Part shown: piece by piece, positions 8,390 to 16,024 of the stretch
How the letters are laid out: each line of letters starts with the position of its first letter
Numbering within the stretch: position 1 is the stretch's first letter
Assembly: GCF_002794355.1 (NCBI RefSeq)
Contig: NZ_PGOI01000012.1
Coordinates: 62,001-126,000, forward strand
DNA from: Pseudorhodobacter sp. MZDSW-24AT
Lineage (GTDB): Bacteria > Pseudomonadota > Alphaproteobacteria > Rhodobacterales > Rhodobacteraceae
DNA length: 64,000 nt
Direction: 5' to 3'
The notes under the pieces: generated by a model
Database searches by the model: none
Told to the model about the DNA's origin: nothing
What the model saw: the letters and a program-made list of their open reading frames with translations, nothing else
Program-made: the position numbers and the translations under genes

Positions 8390-9576
8390 TCTGCATCAGA
8401 CAGGGCGGGCAGGCCCAACAGCCGCCGCTTTTCCGCAACGGTCAGGAAATCCGCGGCCCCCACCCGCGCCCATTGCTGATCGCGCTCTCCCGCCAGCGCC
8501 GGGATCTGATCCAGGTCCACCCTCAGGTCCACCGCTTCCCCCACGAAACCCGCCAGCCAGTGGCTCACATCCGCCATCACCTTGGCCGCCAGCGGCAGCA
8601 CCGTGAGCCGATAGAACGCCCGGTTGGCTTCCTGATAATTGGCGTAAGTCGCGTCTCCCGGAATTCCCAAAAGCATCGGGGGAATGCCAAAGGCCACGGC
8701 AATCTCGCGCGCGGCCGCCTCCTTGGTCTTCTGAAACTCCATGTCACTGGGCGAAAACCCCATCGGCTTCCAGTCCAGCCCGCCTTCCAGCAGCATGGGC
8801 CGCCCGGCATTGCGCGCGCCTTGGTGGTTCGCCTCGATCTCTCCCACCAAACGGTCGTATTGATCGTTCGACAGCGCCCCTTGTCCATCGACCCCCTTGT
8901 AGACAATCGCCCCCGAAGGCCGCGCGGCATTGTCCAACAAGGCCTTCGACCATGCGCTTGCCGCGTTGTGCACATCCACTGCCACTGCCGCCGCCTGCAT
9001 GGGCGACAGGCCATAATGGTCATCTTGGGGGTGAAAGGCCCTCAGATGACAGATCGGCTTCGCCGCGCCCCGCATGTCAAAGCGATGCGTCCGCCCGCCC
9101 ACCGTGTAATCATAGGCCACGGGCCAACCATCCGCCCCCGGCACCAGCGCCATCCGGTCCGATCGCAGCACATGCAACTCTCCCGGCAAAAGCTCCAGTC
9201 CCGGCACCGCCTCCAGATAGGCGTTCCCGCTCAGCAGGAAATGGCCATAAACCGCTTCCAGAAATTCAGCACGCCCTTGCGCCGCATTGGGCCGACCAAT
9301 CAGCGCAAGCACCGGATGGCTCTCAAACCGTCGCTCGGCGTCCTGACAAATCAAAGGCAGCGCGGCTGCCGCCTCGGCCACCATCTTCACCGCCCGAAAG
9401 CCCACCGGGTTTGCCAGAAACCCCGTCCGCGTCAGCGAGGCGGCATCGCGCGGGCTCCATTTCACCCGTCCCACACTGCCCCACGCCGACACACGCCCCG
9501 TGGCGCTCGCCTTTTTCTCCACAACGGCAGAGGGCGGGGGCGAAACCTCGCCCCGCCGCAGAAAGTTGAACACCAT
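8386..9576 (-). CDS. GTA g3, portal protein
   Basis: The 396-aa protein is an HK97-type portal. It starts MVFNFLRRGE and contains RTGFLANPVGFRAVKMVAEA, LPGELHVLRSDRMALVP and GIPPMLLGIPGDATYANYQEA, the strongest portal signatures. It forms the dodecameric DNA gate to which terminase docks. The gap to terminase is 51 nt; the 3' end couples to g3.5 by ATGA. Confidence 0.95.
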   Translation of the reverse strand: MVFNFLRRGEVSPPPSAVVEKKASATGRVSAWGSVGRVKWSPRDAASLTRTGFLANPVGFRAVKMVAEAAAALPLICQDAERRFESHPVLALIGRPNAAQGRAEFLEAVYGHFLLSGNAYLEAVPGLELLPGELHVLRSDRMALVPGADGWPVAYDYTVGGRTHRFDMRGAAKPICHLRAFHPQDDHYGLSPMQAAAVAVDVHNAASAWSKALLDNAARPSGAIVYKGVDGQGALSNDQYDRLVGEIEANHQGARNAGRPMLLEGGLDWKPMGFSPSDMEFQKTKEAAAREIAVAFGIPPMLLGIPGDATYANYQEANRAFYRLTVLPLAAKVMADVSHWLAGFVGEAVDLRVDLDQIPALAGERDQQWARVGAADFLTVAEKRRLLGLPALSDAE

Positions 9577-9627
9577 GTTTTCCGATCTCCGTTCTTCGGG
9601 AAACTCCCGACGCGCACCCTCGCGCGG

Positions 9628-10971
9628 TTACAGCGTCCGCATCCGCGGATCGCCGCCATACCCTTGCGCTGGCGCGATCATCGCCTCATGCAAAGCCCAG
9701 ACCAGCGCATCCACGCGGTCCGGGCTGCCCGCGCCTTTAAACCCGGTGCGCGTCATCAGGCACATCTGATCCTCCAGCTTGCGCAAGATGCCTGCATGGA
9801 CAACCCGGCCCTGTTCATACAGCGCCGCCACCGGTTCCGCCCGCAGGCTCTTGCCCCGGGTCGCCGACACGCCGCGATAGGCCACCAGCGCGCCTTGCTG
9901 GCGGATCATTTGTTCCACCATGTCGCCGCCCTGATTGACCTCGGCCACCATGCGGTCGGCCCCGTGGCGCTCATAGGCGGCCACCGCCGCCCGCGCCCAA
10001 TCGGTGGGGGTGCCGCTGATGCTGGCATCTTCCAGCACCACCGCCCGCCAGTCGCGCGGGTTGCCTTCGGTCTGCACCCCCACCACCACGATGCCGCATT
10101 CATCCGACGTGGTCTTGGACGTCACCGGTGGGTCCACCGCCACCACGATCCGGCTCAGCCGCTCAGGCGATGGGCCGCGCGTGCTTTCCAGCATCGCAAC
10201 CGTCCACAGCGCGCCCTCCAGATCGTCGATCAGCTCGCCGTCCAGCTCCTGTCGCCCCAGCCGCTGCCCCCCATAGCGGGACTGCACCTCCTCCAGAAAC
10301 GACTTCGCCAGATAGGCCCGGTTGGCATCGGTCGGGGCATGCGTCATCACCGTCGACGGATTGCGCAAGATCGCCTTTAGCACAGGAATGCTTTGCGGCG
10401 TCGTCGTCACCACCTGTTGCGGATGCGGTCCCAGACGCAACGCGAATTGCAGCTGATCCCATGTCTCCTGCGCCTTCTTCCATTTCGCAAGCTCATCCAC
10501 CCAAGCCGCGTCGAATTGCGGACCCCGCAGACTGTCCGGGTCATGCGCCGAAAAACACTGCGCCACCGCCCCATTTGGCCAAGTCAGCATCCGCCGCGTG
10601 CTGTTCCACTCTGGCCGTCGATCCGGGGGCGAACAGGCCAGAATGCCGCTGTCGCCCAACACCATCACCTCGCGCGCCTGATCCAGCGTTTCCGCCACCA
10701 GCGCCACCCGGCTGGCCCGGCCCGGATCTTGCGGGCGCGCGCCTTCCACTTGGGCCCGCACCCATTCCGCACCGGCCCGTGTCTTTCCCGCGCCGCGCCC
10801 TCCCATGATCACCCAGCTTTTCCACGCCCCTTCCGGCGGCAGCTGATGCGGCAGCGCCCAGAACTCGAACATCCAAGGCAGCGCCATCAGCGCCGCACTC
10901 GACAAGCCGTTCAAAAAGCTGTCGATCACCTCAGGCGTCGCGGAGGAGAGCCAGACGCCGCCCGATCTCAT
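9628..10971 (-). CDS. GTA g2, large terminase subunit
   Basis: The motor that packages host DNA into GTA heads, about 447 aa from ATG 10971 (an in-frame codon at 11073 would run through g1 and is less likely). Walker A is MGGRGAGKTRAGAEW at about residues 56-70, preceded by the adenine-binding W/Q region. Walker B is FDAAWVDELAKW. The C-terminal nuclease has VAVDPPVTSKTTSDECGIV with an Asp, and MVAEVNQGGDM. The start lies 41 nt inside the g1 end. In GTAs this enzyme packages random headfuls; sequence alone does not show specificity. Confidence 0.95.
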   Translation of the reverse strand: MRSGGVWLSSATPEVIDSFLNGLSSAALMALPWMFEFWALPHQLPPEGAWKSWVIMGGRGAGKTRAGAEWVRAQVEGARPQDPGRASRVALVAETLDQAREVMVLGDSGILACSPPDRRPEWNSTRRMLTWPNGAVAQCFSAHDPDSLRGPQFDAAWVDELAKWKKAQETWDQLQFALRLGPHPQQVVTTTPQSIPVLKAILRNPSTVMTHAPTDANRAYLAKSFLEEVQSRYGGQRLGRQELDGELIDDLEGALWTVAMLESTRGPSPERLSRIVVAVDPPVTSKTTSDECGIVVVGVQTEGNPRDWRAVVLEDASISGTPTDWARAAVAAYERHGADRMVAEVNQGGDMVEQMIRQQGALVAYRGVSATRGKSLRAEPVAALYEQGRVVHAGILRKLEDQMCLMTRTGFKGAGSPDRVDALVWALHEAMIAPAQGYGGDPRMRTL

Positions 10972-11257
10972 CGCGCGCGGCGGCAAAGTCGAGCTCACCG
11001 GTTCCGACAGCCCCGGCAAGAGTTTTGCGGAGTTTGTCAACTTTGTTCCTCTCATCCATGAACAGCCGGACAAAACTGCTCAGGTTGTCCGTAACCTTTT
11101 TGGCCTCGGTCAACTGGTCGAACCGTCCGTTCTCGACCTCTGTGATCACCTGCTGAAACCGGATGACCGCCCGCGCCAACTGTCGCTCGGCCACCAACAA
11201 CAGATCCTGTGGCGTGACGGTCTCGTCTTCGTCTTGAGCCGTGAAGTTGATTGTCAT
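10931..11257 (-). CDS. GTA g1, small terminase-like protein
   Basis: The 108-aa helical protein (MTINFTAQDEDETVTPQD) has the long coiled region LLLVAERQLARAVIRFQQVI followed by KKVTDNLSSFVRLFMDERNK. This fits GTA gp1, the degenerate small terminase that has lost sequence-specific DNA recognition. It is the promoter-proximal gene of the cluster. The ribosome site is weak (GGTGGCAGCACAGC before ATG). Its leader holds the terminator hairpin described separately. Confidence 0.85.
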   Translation of the reverse strand: MTINFTAQDEDETVTPQDLLLVAERQLARAVIRFQQVITEVENGRFDQLTEAKKVTDNLSSFVRLFMDERNKVDKLRKTLAGAVGTGELDFAAARDEIGRRLALLRDA

Positions 11258-11302
11258 GCTGTGCTGCCACCCGCCACGCTATCCCTCCGACGAGCAGAAA
11301 TG

Positions 11303-11336
11303 AAAAAGAGCGGTCAGGGGTCTGACCCCGCCGCTC
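11303..11336 (-). terminator. rho-independent terminator or attenuator ahead of GTA g1
   Basis: Read on the minus strand, a hairpin with outer stem GAGCGG/CCGCTC (11331-11336 with 11308-11313) and inner GGGGTC/GACCCC pairing is followed directly by TTTTT (11303-11307). It lies 128 nt after the mltG stop and 46 nt before the g1 ATG. It may end mltG transcription. As there is little space for a promoter after it, GTA transcripts probably cross it. Confidence 0.7.
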
Positions 11337-11362
11337 TCGACACTTCTTCTAGCATGTCACAA

Positions 11363-11391
11363 GTGATACATCAGACCGCGCGGCAAGTCAA
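11363..11391 (-). promoter_or_regulatory. candidate promoter upstream of GTA g1
   Basis: On the minus strand, TTGACT (11386-11391) is followed after 17 nt by TATCAC (11363-11368). This is the best sigma-70-like pair between mltG and g1. If it is used, RNA would start near 11356, about 100 nt before the g1 start codon and only 20 nt before the terminator-like hairpin. This is prediction only; GTA promoters are known to need activator proteins. Confidence 0.4.
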
Positions 11392-11463
11392 GCAAAATAC
11401 CAAGCCACACCAATGGCTTAGCGCCCGCCACGTTAACCTTTTGCTAACCTTGGCAACAGGGGT

Positions 11464-12642
11464 TCACTCCCCCTGCACCCCGGTCTGGCCCTCTTGGCCG
11501 CGCTGACGCTCGATCTCGCGCCAGCGTGCGACATTGGCGTTATGCTCTTGCAGCGTCACCGCAAAGGCGTGCCCGCCGGTGCCATCGGCCACGAAGAAGA
11601 TGTAATCCGTGGAGTCAGGGTTCAGCGCCGCCTCGATGCTCAACCGCCCCGGATTGGCGATCGGCGTCGGTGGCATCCCGTCGATGACATAGGTGTTATA
11701 GGGCGTCTCGCGCCGCAACTCGCTTTGCCGAATGCCACGCCCCAGCACGCCCTGCCCCAATGTGATGCCGTAAATCACCGTCGGGTCGGTCTGCAACCGC
11801 ATCCCGCGCTCCAGCCGGTTGACAAACACACTCGCCACCTGCCGCCGCTCTTCGGCCACCCCGGTTTCCTTCTCGACAATCGAGGCCATGATCAGCGCCT
11901 CTTGCGGCGAAGCATAGGGCAAGCCCTCTGCCCGGCTGGCCCAAAGTGTCGCCAGAATCTGTTCTTGCGCCGCGGTCATCCGCGCGAGCAAGGCTCCCCG
12001 GTCCGAGCCTTTGTCGACCTCATAACTGTCGGGCGCAAGGCTGCCTTCTGGCGGCACCTCCGCCACCTCGCCGGTCAGGAAATCCGCGCGCTTGAGCGCA
12101 TCCACCACCTGCCAGCTTGTCACGCCTTCGGCCAAAGTCACCCGGAAGCGCAGATCCGACTCTTCGACCACGTCCACATAGGCTTGCGGCTTCGCTTCAG
12201 CGGCCGGATCGAATTTCACCACCTCGACATAGCGGTTGGTCGCGGCGTCCAGCTCACGCAGCACCACATCGGCGCTGTTCACCCCGATGCGGAAGTTCAC
12301 CTCGCGCCCGCAGGTCGATTGCCCGCTGGTGGTGATCGAATCCAGCACATCCACCATCGACGCACCCGGAGACAGCAGATAGCTGCCGAACTTAAGCAGT
12401 TGCGCCTTGTCCGAATAATCGGCCCCAATGCGGAAGATCCGCGCATCCGACACCGCACCTTGCGCTTCCAGCGCCCGGCTGACCGAACTCAAGGACGCCC
12501 CGCGCTCGACGCGGAAGCAGATCGCATCGGTCAAAGGCCCCGGCCCGGTGTATTGCTCACGCCCCCAAGCCAAAAGCCCGGCTGCCATCACCAGCAGCAC
12601 GATGAACAATGTCAGTGCATTCGACGCGACCGACCGCCACAT
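11464..12642 (-). CDS. mltG: endolytic murein transglycosylase MltG
   Basis: MltG (YceG-like) is an inner-membrane enzyme that cuts nascent glycan strands and so sets chain length. The 392-aa protein has an N-terminal membrane segment (NALTLFIVLLVMAAGLLAW) and the catalytic block ALIMASIVEKETGVAEERR with the conserved Glu. VFVNRLERGMRLQTDPTVIYG and ANPGRLSIEAALNP are further family marks. It starts 3 nt after fabF stops, so the two form an operon. The last 15 residues are Gln/Gly-rich and not conserved. Confidence 0.96.
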   Translation of the reverse strand: MWRSVASNALTLFIVLLVMAAGLLAWGREQYTGPGPLTDAICFRVERGASLSSVSRALEAQGAVSDARIFRIGADYSDKAQLLKFGSYLLSPGASMVDVLDSITTSGQSTCGREVNFRIGVNSADVVLRELDAATNRYVEVVKFDPAAEAKPQAYVDVVEESDLRFRVTLAEGVTSWQVVDALKRADFLTGEVAEVPPEGSLAPDSYEVDKGSDRGALLARMTAAQEQILATLWASRAEGLPYASPQEALIMASIVEKETGVAEERRQVASVFVNRLERGMRLQTDPTVIYGITLGQGVLGRGIRQSELRRETPYNTYVIDGMPPTPIANPGRLSIEAALNPDSTDYIFFVADGTGGHAFAVTLQEHNANVARWREIERQRGQEGQTGVQGE

Positions 12643-12645
12643 CCC

Positions 12646-13905
12646 TCAGCGCACCTTGCCGACGACAAGGCTGGCATTGGTGCCGCCAAAGCCAAAGGAG
12701 TTCGACAGCGCCACATCAATCTTGCGATGCCGCGCCGCGTTCGGCGCCAGATCCAGCTTTGGCGTCACCGCCGGTGTGTCCAGATTGATCGTCGGCGGCG
12801 CGACCTGATCGCGGATGGCAAGGATGCAGAAAATCGCCTCTACAGCACCCGCCGCCCCCAGAAGATGCCCGATGCTCGATTTGGTCGAAGACATCGTCGC
12901 CCCCGCCGCCGCATCGCCCATCAGCCGCTCCACCGCCCCCAACTCGATGGTGTCCGCCATCGTGCTGGTGCCATGCGCATTGATGTAATCGATGTCCGAG
13001 GGCTGCAAACCCGCCCGCTTCAGCGCCGCCGCCATGCTGCGATAGCCGCCGTCGCCATCCTCCGACGGGGCGGTGATGTGATAGGCGTCGCCCGACAGGC
13101 CATAGCCCAGCACCTCGGCATAGATCTTTGCCCCGCGCGCCTTGGCATGTTCATACTCTTCCAGCACCACCACGCCCGCGCCTTCGCCCATCACGAACCC
13201 GTCGCGGTCCGCGTCATAGGGCCGGCTGGCGCGTGCCGGATCATCGGCGCGCTTGGTGGAAAGCGCCTTGCAGGCGTTGAACCCGGCAATCCCGATCTCG
13301 CTGATCGGGCTTTCCGCGCCGCCCGCCACCATCACATCGGCATCGCCCAGCATGATCAGCCGGGCCGCATCGCCAATCGCATGGGCCCCGGTGGAGCAGG
13401 CCGTCACCACCGCATGGTTCGGCCCCTTGAAGCCAAAGCGGATGCTCACCTGCCCCGACACCAGATTGATCAGCGCGCCGGGGATAAAGAAGGGCGACAC
13501 CCGCTTGGGGCCCTTTTCCTTGATCAGCACGGCCGTTTCGGCAATCGACGACAGCCCGCCGATCCCAGAGCCGATCATCACGCCGGTGCGCTCCTTTTCC
13601 TCTTCGGTCTGGGGCACCCAGCCGGAATCGCGCACAGCTTGGGTGGCGGCGGCCATGCCATACAGGATGAAATCGTCCACCTTGCGGCGGTCTTTCGGCT
13701 CCATCCAGTCGTCGGGGTTGAAGGTGCCGTCGCTGCCATCGCCCAGCGGAATCTCGCAAGCATATTGCGTGACCACATTGCTCGGGTCAAAGCGCGTGAT
13801 CGGCCCCGCGCCGGATTGCCCGGCCAACAACCGGCTCCAGGTCTCTTCGACCCCGCAGGCAAGCGGTGTCACCATCCCCAGACCTGTCACAACGACCCGA
13901 CGCAT
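12646..13905 (-). CDS. fabF: 3-oxoacyl-[acyl-carrier-protein] synthase II
   Basis: FabF condenses malonyl-ACP with growing acyl-ACP in type II fatty acid synthesis. The product is 419 aa from ATG 13905, which has GAGGAG upstream; the open frame starting at 13923 lacks a ribosome site. Catalytic residues are Cys170 in VVTACSTGAHAIGDAA, His in INAHGTSTMADT and His in SSIGHLLGAAGAVEA. The glycine-rich SNSFGFGGTNASLV is near the C-terminus. It is co-transcribed with mltG. The usual upstream acpP is not in the window. Confidence 0.97.
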   Translation of the reverse strand: MRRVVVTGLGMVTPLACGVEETWSRLLAGQSGAGPITRFDPSNVVTQYACEIPLGDGSDGTFNPDDWMEPKDRRKVDDFILYGMAAATQAVRDSGWVPQTEEEKERTGVMIGSGIGGLSSIAETAVLIKEKGPKRVSPFFIPGALINLVSGQVSIRFGFKGPNHAVVTACSTGAHAIGDAARLIMLGDADVMVAGGAESPISEIGIAGFNACKALSTKRADDPARASRPYDADRDGFVMGEGAGVVVLEEYEHAKARGAKIYAEVLGYGLSGDAYHITAPSEDGDGGYRSMAAALKRAGLQPSDIDYINAHGTSTMADTIELGAVERLMGDAAAGATMSSTKSSIGHLLGAAGAVEAIFCILAIRDQVAPPTINLDTPAVTPKLDLAPNAARHRKIDVALSNSFGFGGTNASLVVGKVR

Positions 13906-14001
13906 ACGATGTCTCCTCAGCACGAAAACGCTTTGCCGCGTGATACACGCGGGCCTTGGTCAGCGCAACCGCCGGGACGGTTGCGCCGGGCCACCCGGCA
14001 G

Positions 14002-14024
14002 AAAACGGGGGGGCCAGCCCCCCG
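14002..14024 (-). terminator. terminator after the thuA/thuB-like operon
   Basis: On the minus strand a GGGGGG/CCCCCC stem (14006-14024) is followed by TTTT (14002-14005). It lies about 30 nt after the stop at 14056 and before fabF, so it separates the sugar operon from fabF-mltG. Confidence 0.75.
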
Positions 14025-14055
14025 CTCCCCCCGGGATGTTTACCGGTCGAAACTG

Positions 14056-15108
14056 TCAGACCGGCAGCACCAGCCCGCCACGCTGGGCGCTTTCCTCGGC
14101 ACGGTCCAAAAGCCGTTGCAGCATGGCACCGCGCGCGAAATCCGGCACCGCCAGACCTTGGCCGCGAATGGCCGCGATGAAGCGCTCATAGACCGAAGGC
14201 GTGGCGGGGCACTCCACTTCGGCCCAAGTGGCGGTCAGACGATCCGCCCCCACACAGGCCCGCAAGCGGCTGATGTTGTTCTCGAAACTGACCTCAATCC
14301 CGCCCTGATCGCCATAAAGACGCAAGCGCAGATCATTCATGTGCCCGGTGGCAAAACGTGTGGTGTGCACCACGCCCAAGGCGCCGCCTTCCAGCCGGAT
14401 TTGCATCGTGGCGCTGTCATTCGCGTCCAGCCTGTATTCCCCGATCTGCCCCCCCGGCGCCTTGTCAAAGGTCGCCAGCCGCGCCGAAACATCCACCGCC
14501 GCCTCGCCCGCGATGAAAGTGGCGAAGTCAAGGATATGGATGCCCACATCCCCCAGCACGCCCTTCGACCCATGCGCGGTGGACAGCCGCCACAGCCATT
14601 GCGGCTGCTCGGACCATTCGCCCCAAGCGGGCTGCGTCAGCCAGCTTTGCAGGTAGGATGCCTCGAAATGCCGGATGCGCCCGATGGCGCCCTCGGCGAC
14701 CATTTGCGCCGCCTTTTGCAAGGCCGCCCCGTTGCGATAGCTCAGGTTCACCATGTTCACGACACCCGCAGCCGCCGCCGCCTGCGCCATCGCCTCGGCA
14801 TCGGCAGCATGGGTTGCCAGCGGCTTTTCGCACAGCACATGCTTGCCCGCCTCCAGCATCGGCAGCGTGGTGGCAAAATGCGCCGCATCCGGCGTGACAT
14901 TGGTCACCGCATCGAACTCACCCCAGGCAATCGCCTCGGCCACCGAGCCAAAGCCCTGCGCGATCCCGTGCTTTTCACAAAACGCCGCCAACTGCTGCGG
15001 CCGGGTGTCCACCCCCGCCACCAGCTGCACCCCTTCCATCGCCCCAAAGCCTTCGGCATGGTTCTGCGCCATGCCCCCGGTGCCGAGGATCAAAAGCCGT
15101 ATGGTCAC
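14056..15108 (-). CDS. Gfo/Idh/MocA-family oxidoreductase, ThuB-like
   Basis: This 350-aa NAD(P)-dependent sugar dehydrogenase has a Rossmann start (TIRLLILGTGGMAQNHAEGF), the EKP motif in GKHVLCEKPLATHAADA and the catalytic-domain GVLGDVGIHILDFATFI. It overlaps the upstream ThuA-like gene by ATGA. In Sinorhizobium ThuA and ThuB act together in trehalose and related disaccharide use through 3-keto sugars; assignment here rests on that pairing. Substrate is not proved, and no ABC transporter for the sugar is in the window. Confidence 0.82.
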   Translation of the reverse strand: MTIRLLILGTGGMAQNHAEGFGAMEGVQLVAGVDTRPQQLAAFCEKHGIAQGFGSVAEAIAWGEFDAVTNVTPDAAHFATTLPMLEAGKHVLCEKPLATHAADAEAMAQAAAAAGVVNMVNLSYRNGAALQKAAQMVAEGAIGRIRHFEASYLQSWLTQPAWGEWSEQPQWLWRLSTAHGSKGVLGDVGIHILDFATFIAGEAAVDVSARLATFDKAPGGQIGEYRLDANDSATMQIRLEGGALGVVHTTRFATGHMNDLRLRLYGDQGGIEVSFENNISRLRACVGADRLTATWAEVECPATPSVYERFIAAIRGQGLAVPDFARGAMLQRLLDRAEESAQRGGLVLPV

Positions 15109-15890
15109 CGGAACCCCTCCTCGCCGTCATGGTGCAGACGCGGGCCGCGCTCTTCGATCGGCTCCAGCGCCTGATCCACCGGCACATTCGGGGCCGCCGA
15201 CGGATCGGCCAGCCGCGCCGCCGGATTATGCGCCCATTTCACCGCGTTCAGGATCACCCGCTGCACATTGGCATCGTGATAGGTGGGATAGGTTTCATGC
15301 CCCGGGCGGAAATAGAACACCGACCCGGCGCCGCGCTTGTAGGTCAGGCCCGAGCGGAACACCTCGCCGCCTTGGAACCATGACACGAACACCGTCTCCA
15401 TCGGCTCTGGCACGCCAAACGGCTCGCCATACATTTCCTCATGCTCAAGCTCAAAGTGATCGGGCAGCCCGGCGGCAATCGGATGGTTGCGGCTGGTCAG
15501 CCAGATCCGTTCCCGCTCCCCGGCCTCACGCCACGTCAGGTTGCACGGCGCGCCCATCAAGCGCTTGAAGGGCTTCGCGAAATGCGCCGAATGCAGGAAA
15601 ATCGCGCCCATGCCCGACCAGACCGCATTGCACACACGCTCCACCACCTCATCCGATACATCGCCATGCGCCGCATGGCCCCACCAGATCAGCACATCGG
15701 TTTCGGCCAGCTTTTCCGCCGTCATCCCATGATCGGGGTCCTGCAGCGTGACCGTCGAAGCCGTCACGCCCGCATCGCGGTTCAGCGCATCGGCAATCGC
15801 CGTGTGCATCCCCTTGGGGTAGATGTCCGCCACCACCTTGTTCTTCCGCTCATGGACGTTTTCGCCCCAAACCGTCACCCGGATCGCCAT
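15105..15890 (-). CDS. ThuA-like trehalose utilisation protein
   Basis: The 261-aa protein (ATG 15890, preceded by AAGGAGGG) has the ThuA/GATase-like fold: VTVWGENVHERKNKVVADIY, VLIWWGHAAHGDVSDEVVE, AIFLHSAHFAKPFKRLMG and FYFRPGHETYPTYHD. The WGHAAHG and PGHETYP blocks are nearly as in rhizobial ThuA. It is the first gene of a two-gene operon with the ThuB-like oxidoreductase (ATGA overlap). A 14-bp palindrome of LacI-operator type lies 47 nt upstream, so sugar-responsive repression is likely. Confidence 0.85.
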   Translation of the reverse strand: MAIRVTVWGENVHERKNKVVADIYPKGMHTAIADALNRDAGVTASTVTLQDPDHGMTAEKLAETDVLIWWGHAAHGDVSDEVVERVCNAVWSGMGAIFLHSAHFAKPFKRLMGAPCNLTWREAGERERIWLTSRNHPIAAGLPDHFELEHEEMYGEPFGVPEPMETVFVSWFQGGEVFRSGLTYKRGAGSVFYFRPGHETYPTYHDANVQRVILNAVKWAHNPAARLADPSAAPNVPVDQALEPIEERGPRLHHDGEEGFR

Positions 15891-15936
15891 GGCGATTCCC
15901 TCCTTGCTTGCGCTCACGGCAGCGGAGTATCACAGC

Positions 15937-15950
15937 CCAAAGCGCTTTGG
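15937..15950. promoter_or_regulatory. LacI-family-type operator palindrome
   Basis: CCAAAGCGCTTTGG is a perfect 14-bp palindrome with the central CG of LacI/GalR-family operators. It lies upstream of the ThuA-like gene and overlaps the expected promoter zone. No LacI-type regulator gene is in the window. Confidence 0.55.
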
Positions 15951-16024
15951 CAGCGCTGTTTGTCCCGGCGCGGCGCCCCGGCGTTTTGTTGCTTGGCCTT
16001 GCCTCGCCACACAGACCCGCGCGC

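Noticed and set aside
7609-10380. 923-codon open frame on the plus strand
   Set aside because: Antisense to the GTA protease, portal and terminase genes; Arg/His/Gln-rich and without motifs.
1-11257. GTA cluster as a recently integrated prophage
   Set aside because: No integrase, attachment repeats, lysis or replication genes flank it. Base composition and codon use match the neighbours, as expected for an old, host-owned GTA.
11494-15174. 1226-codon open frame on the plus strand
   Set aside because: It is antisense to mltG, fabF and the ThuA/ThuB-like genes. The product is rich in Arg, His, Pro and Gln with no domain, which is normal for the opposite strand of GC-rich genes.
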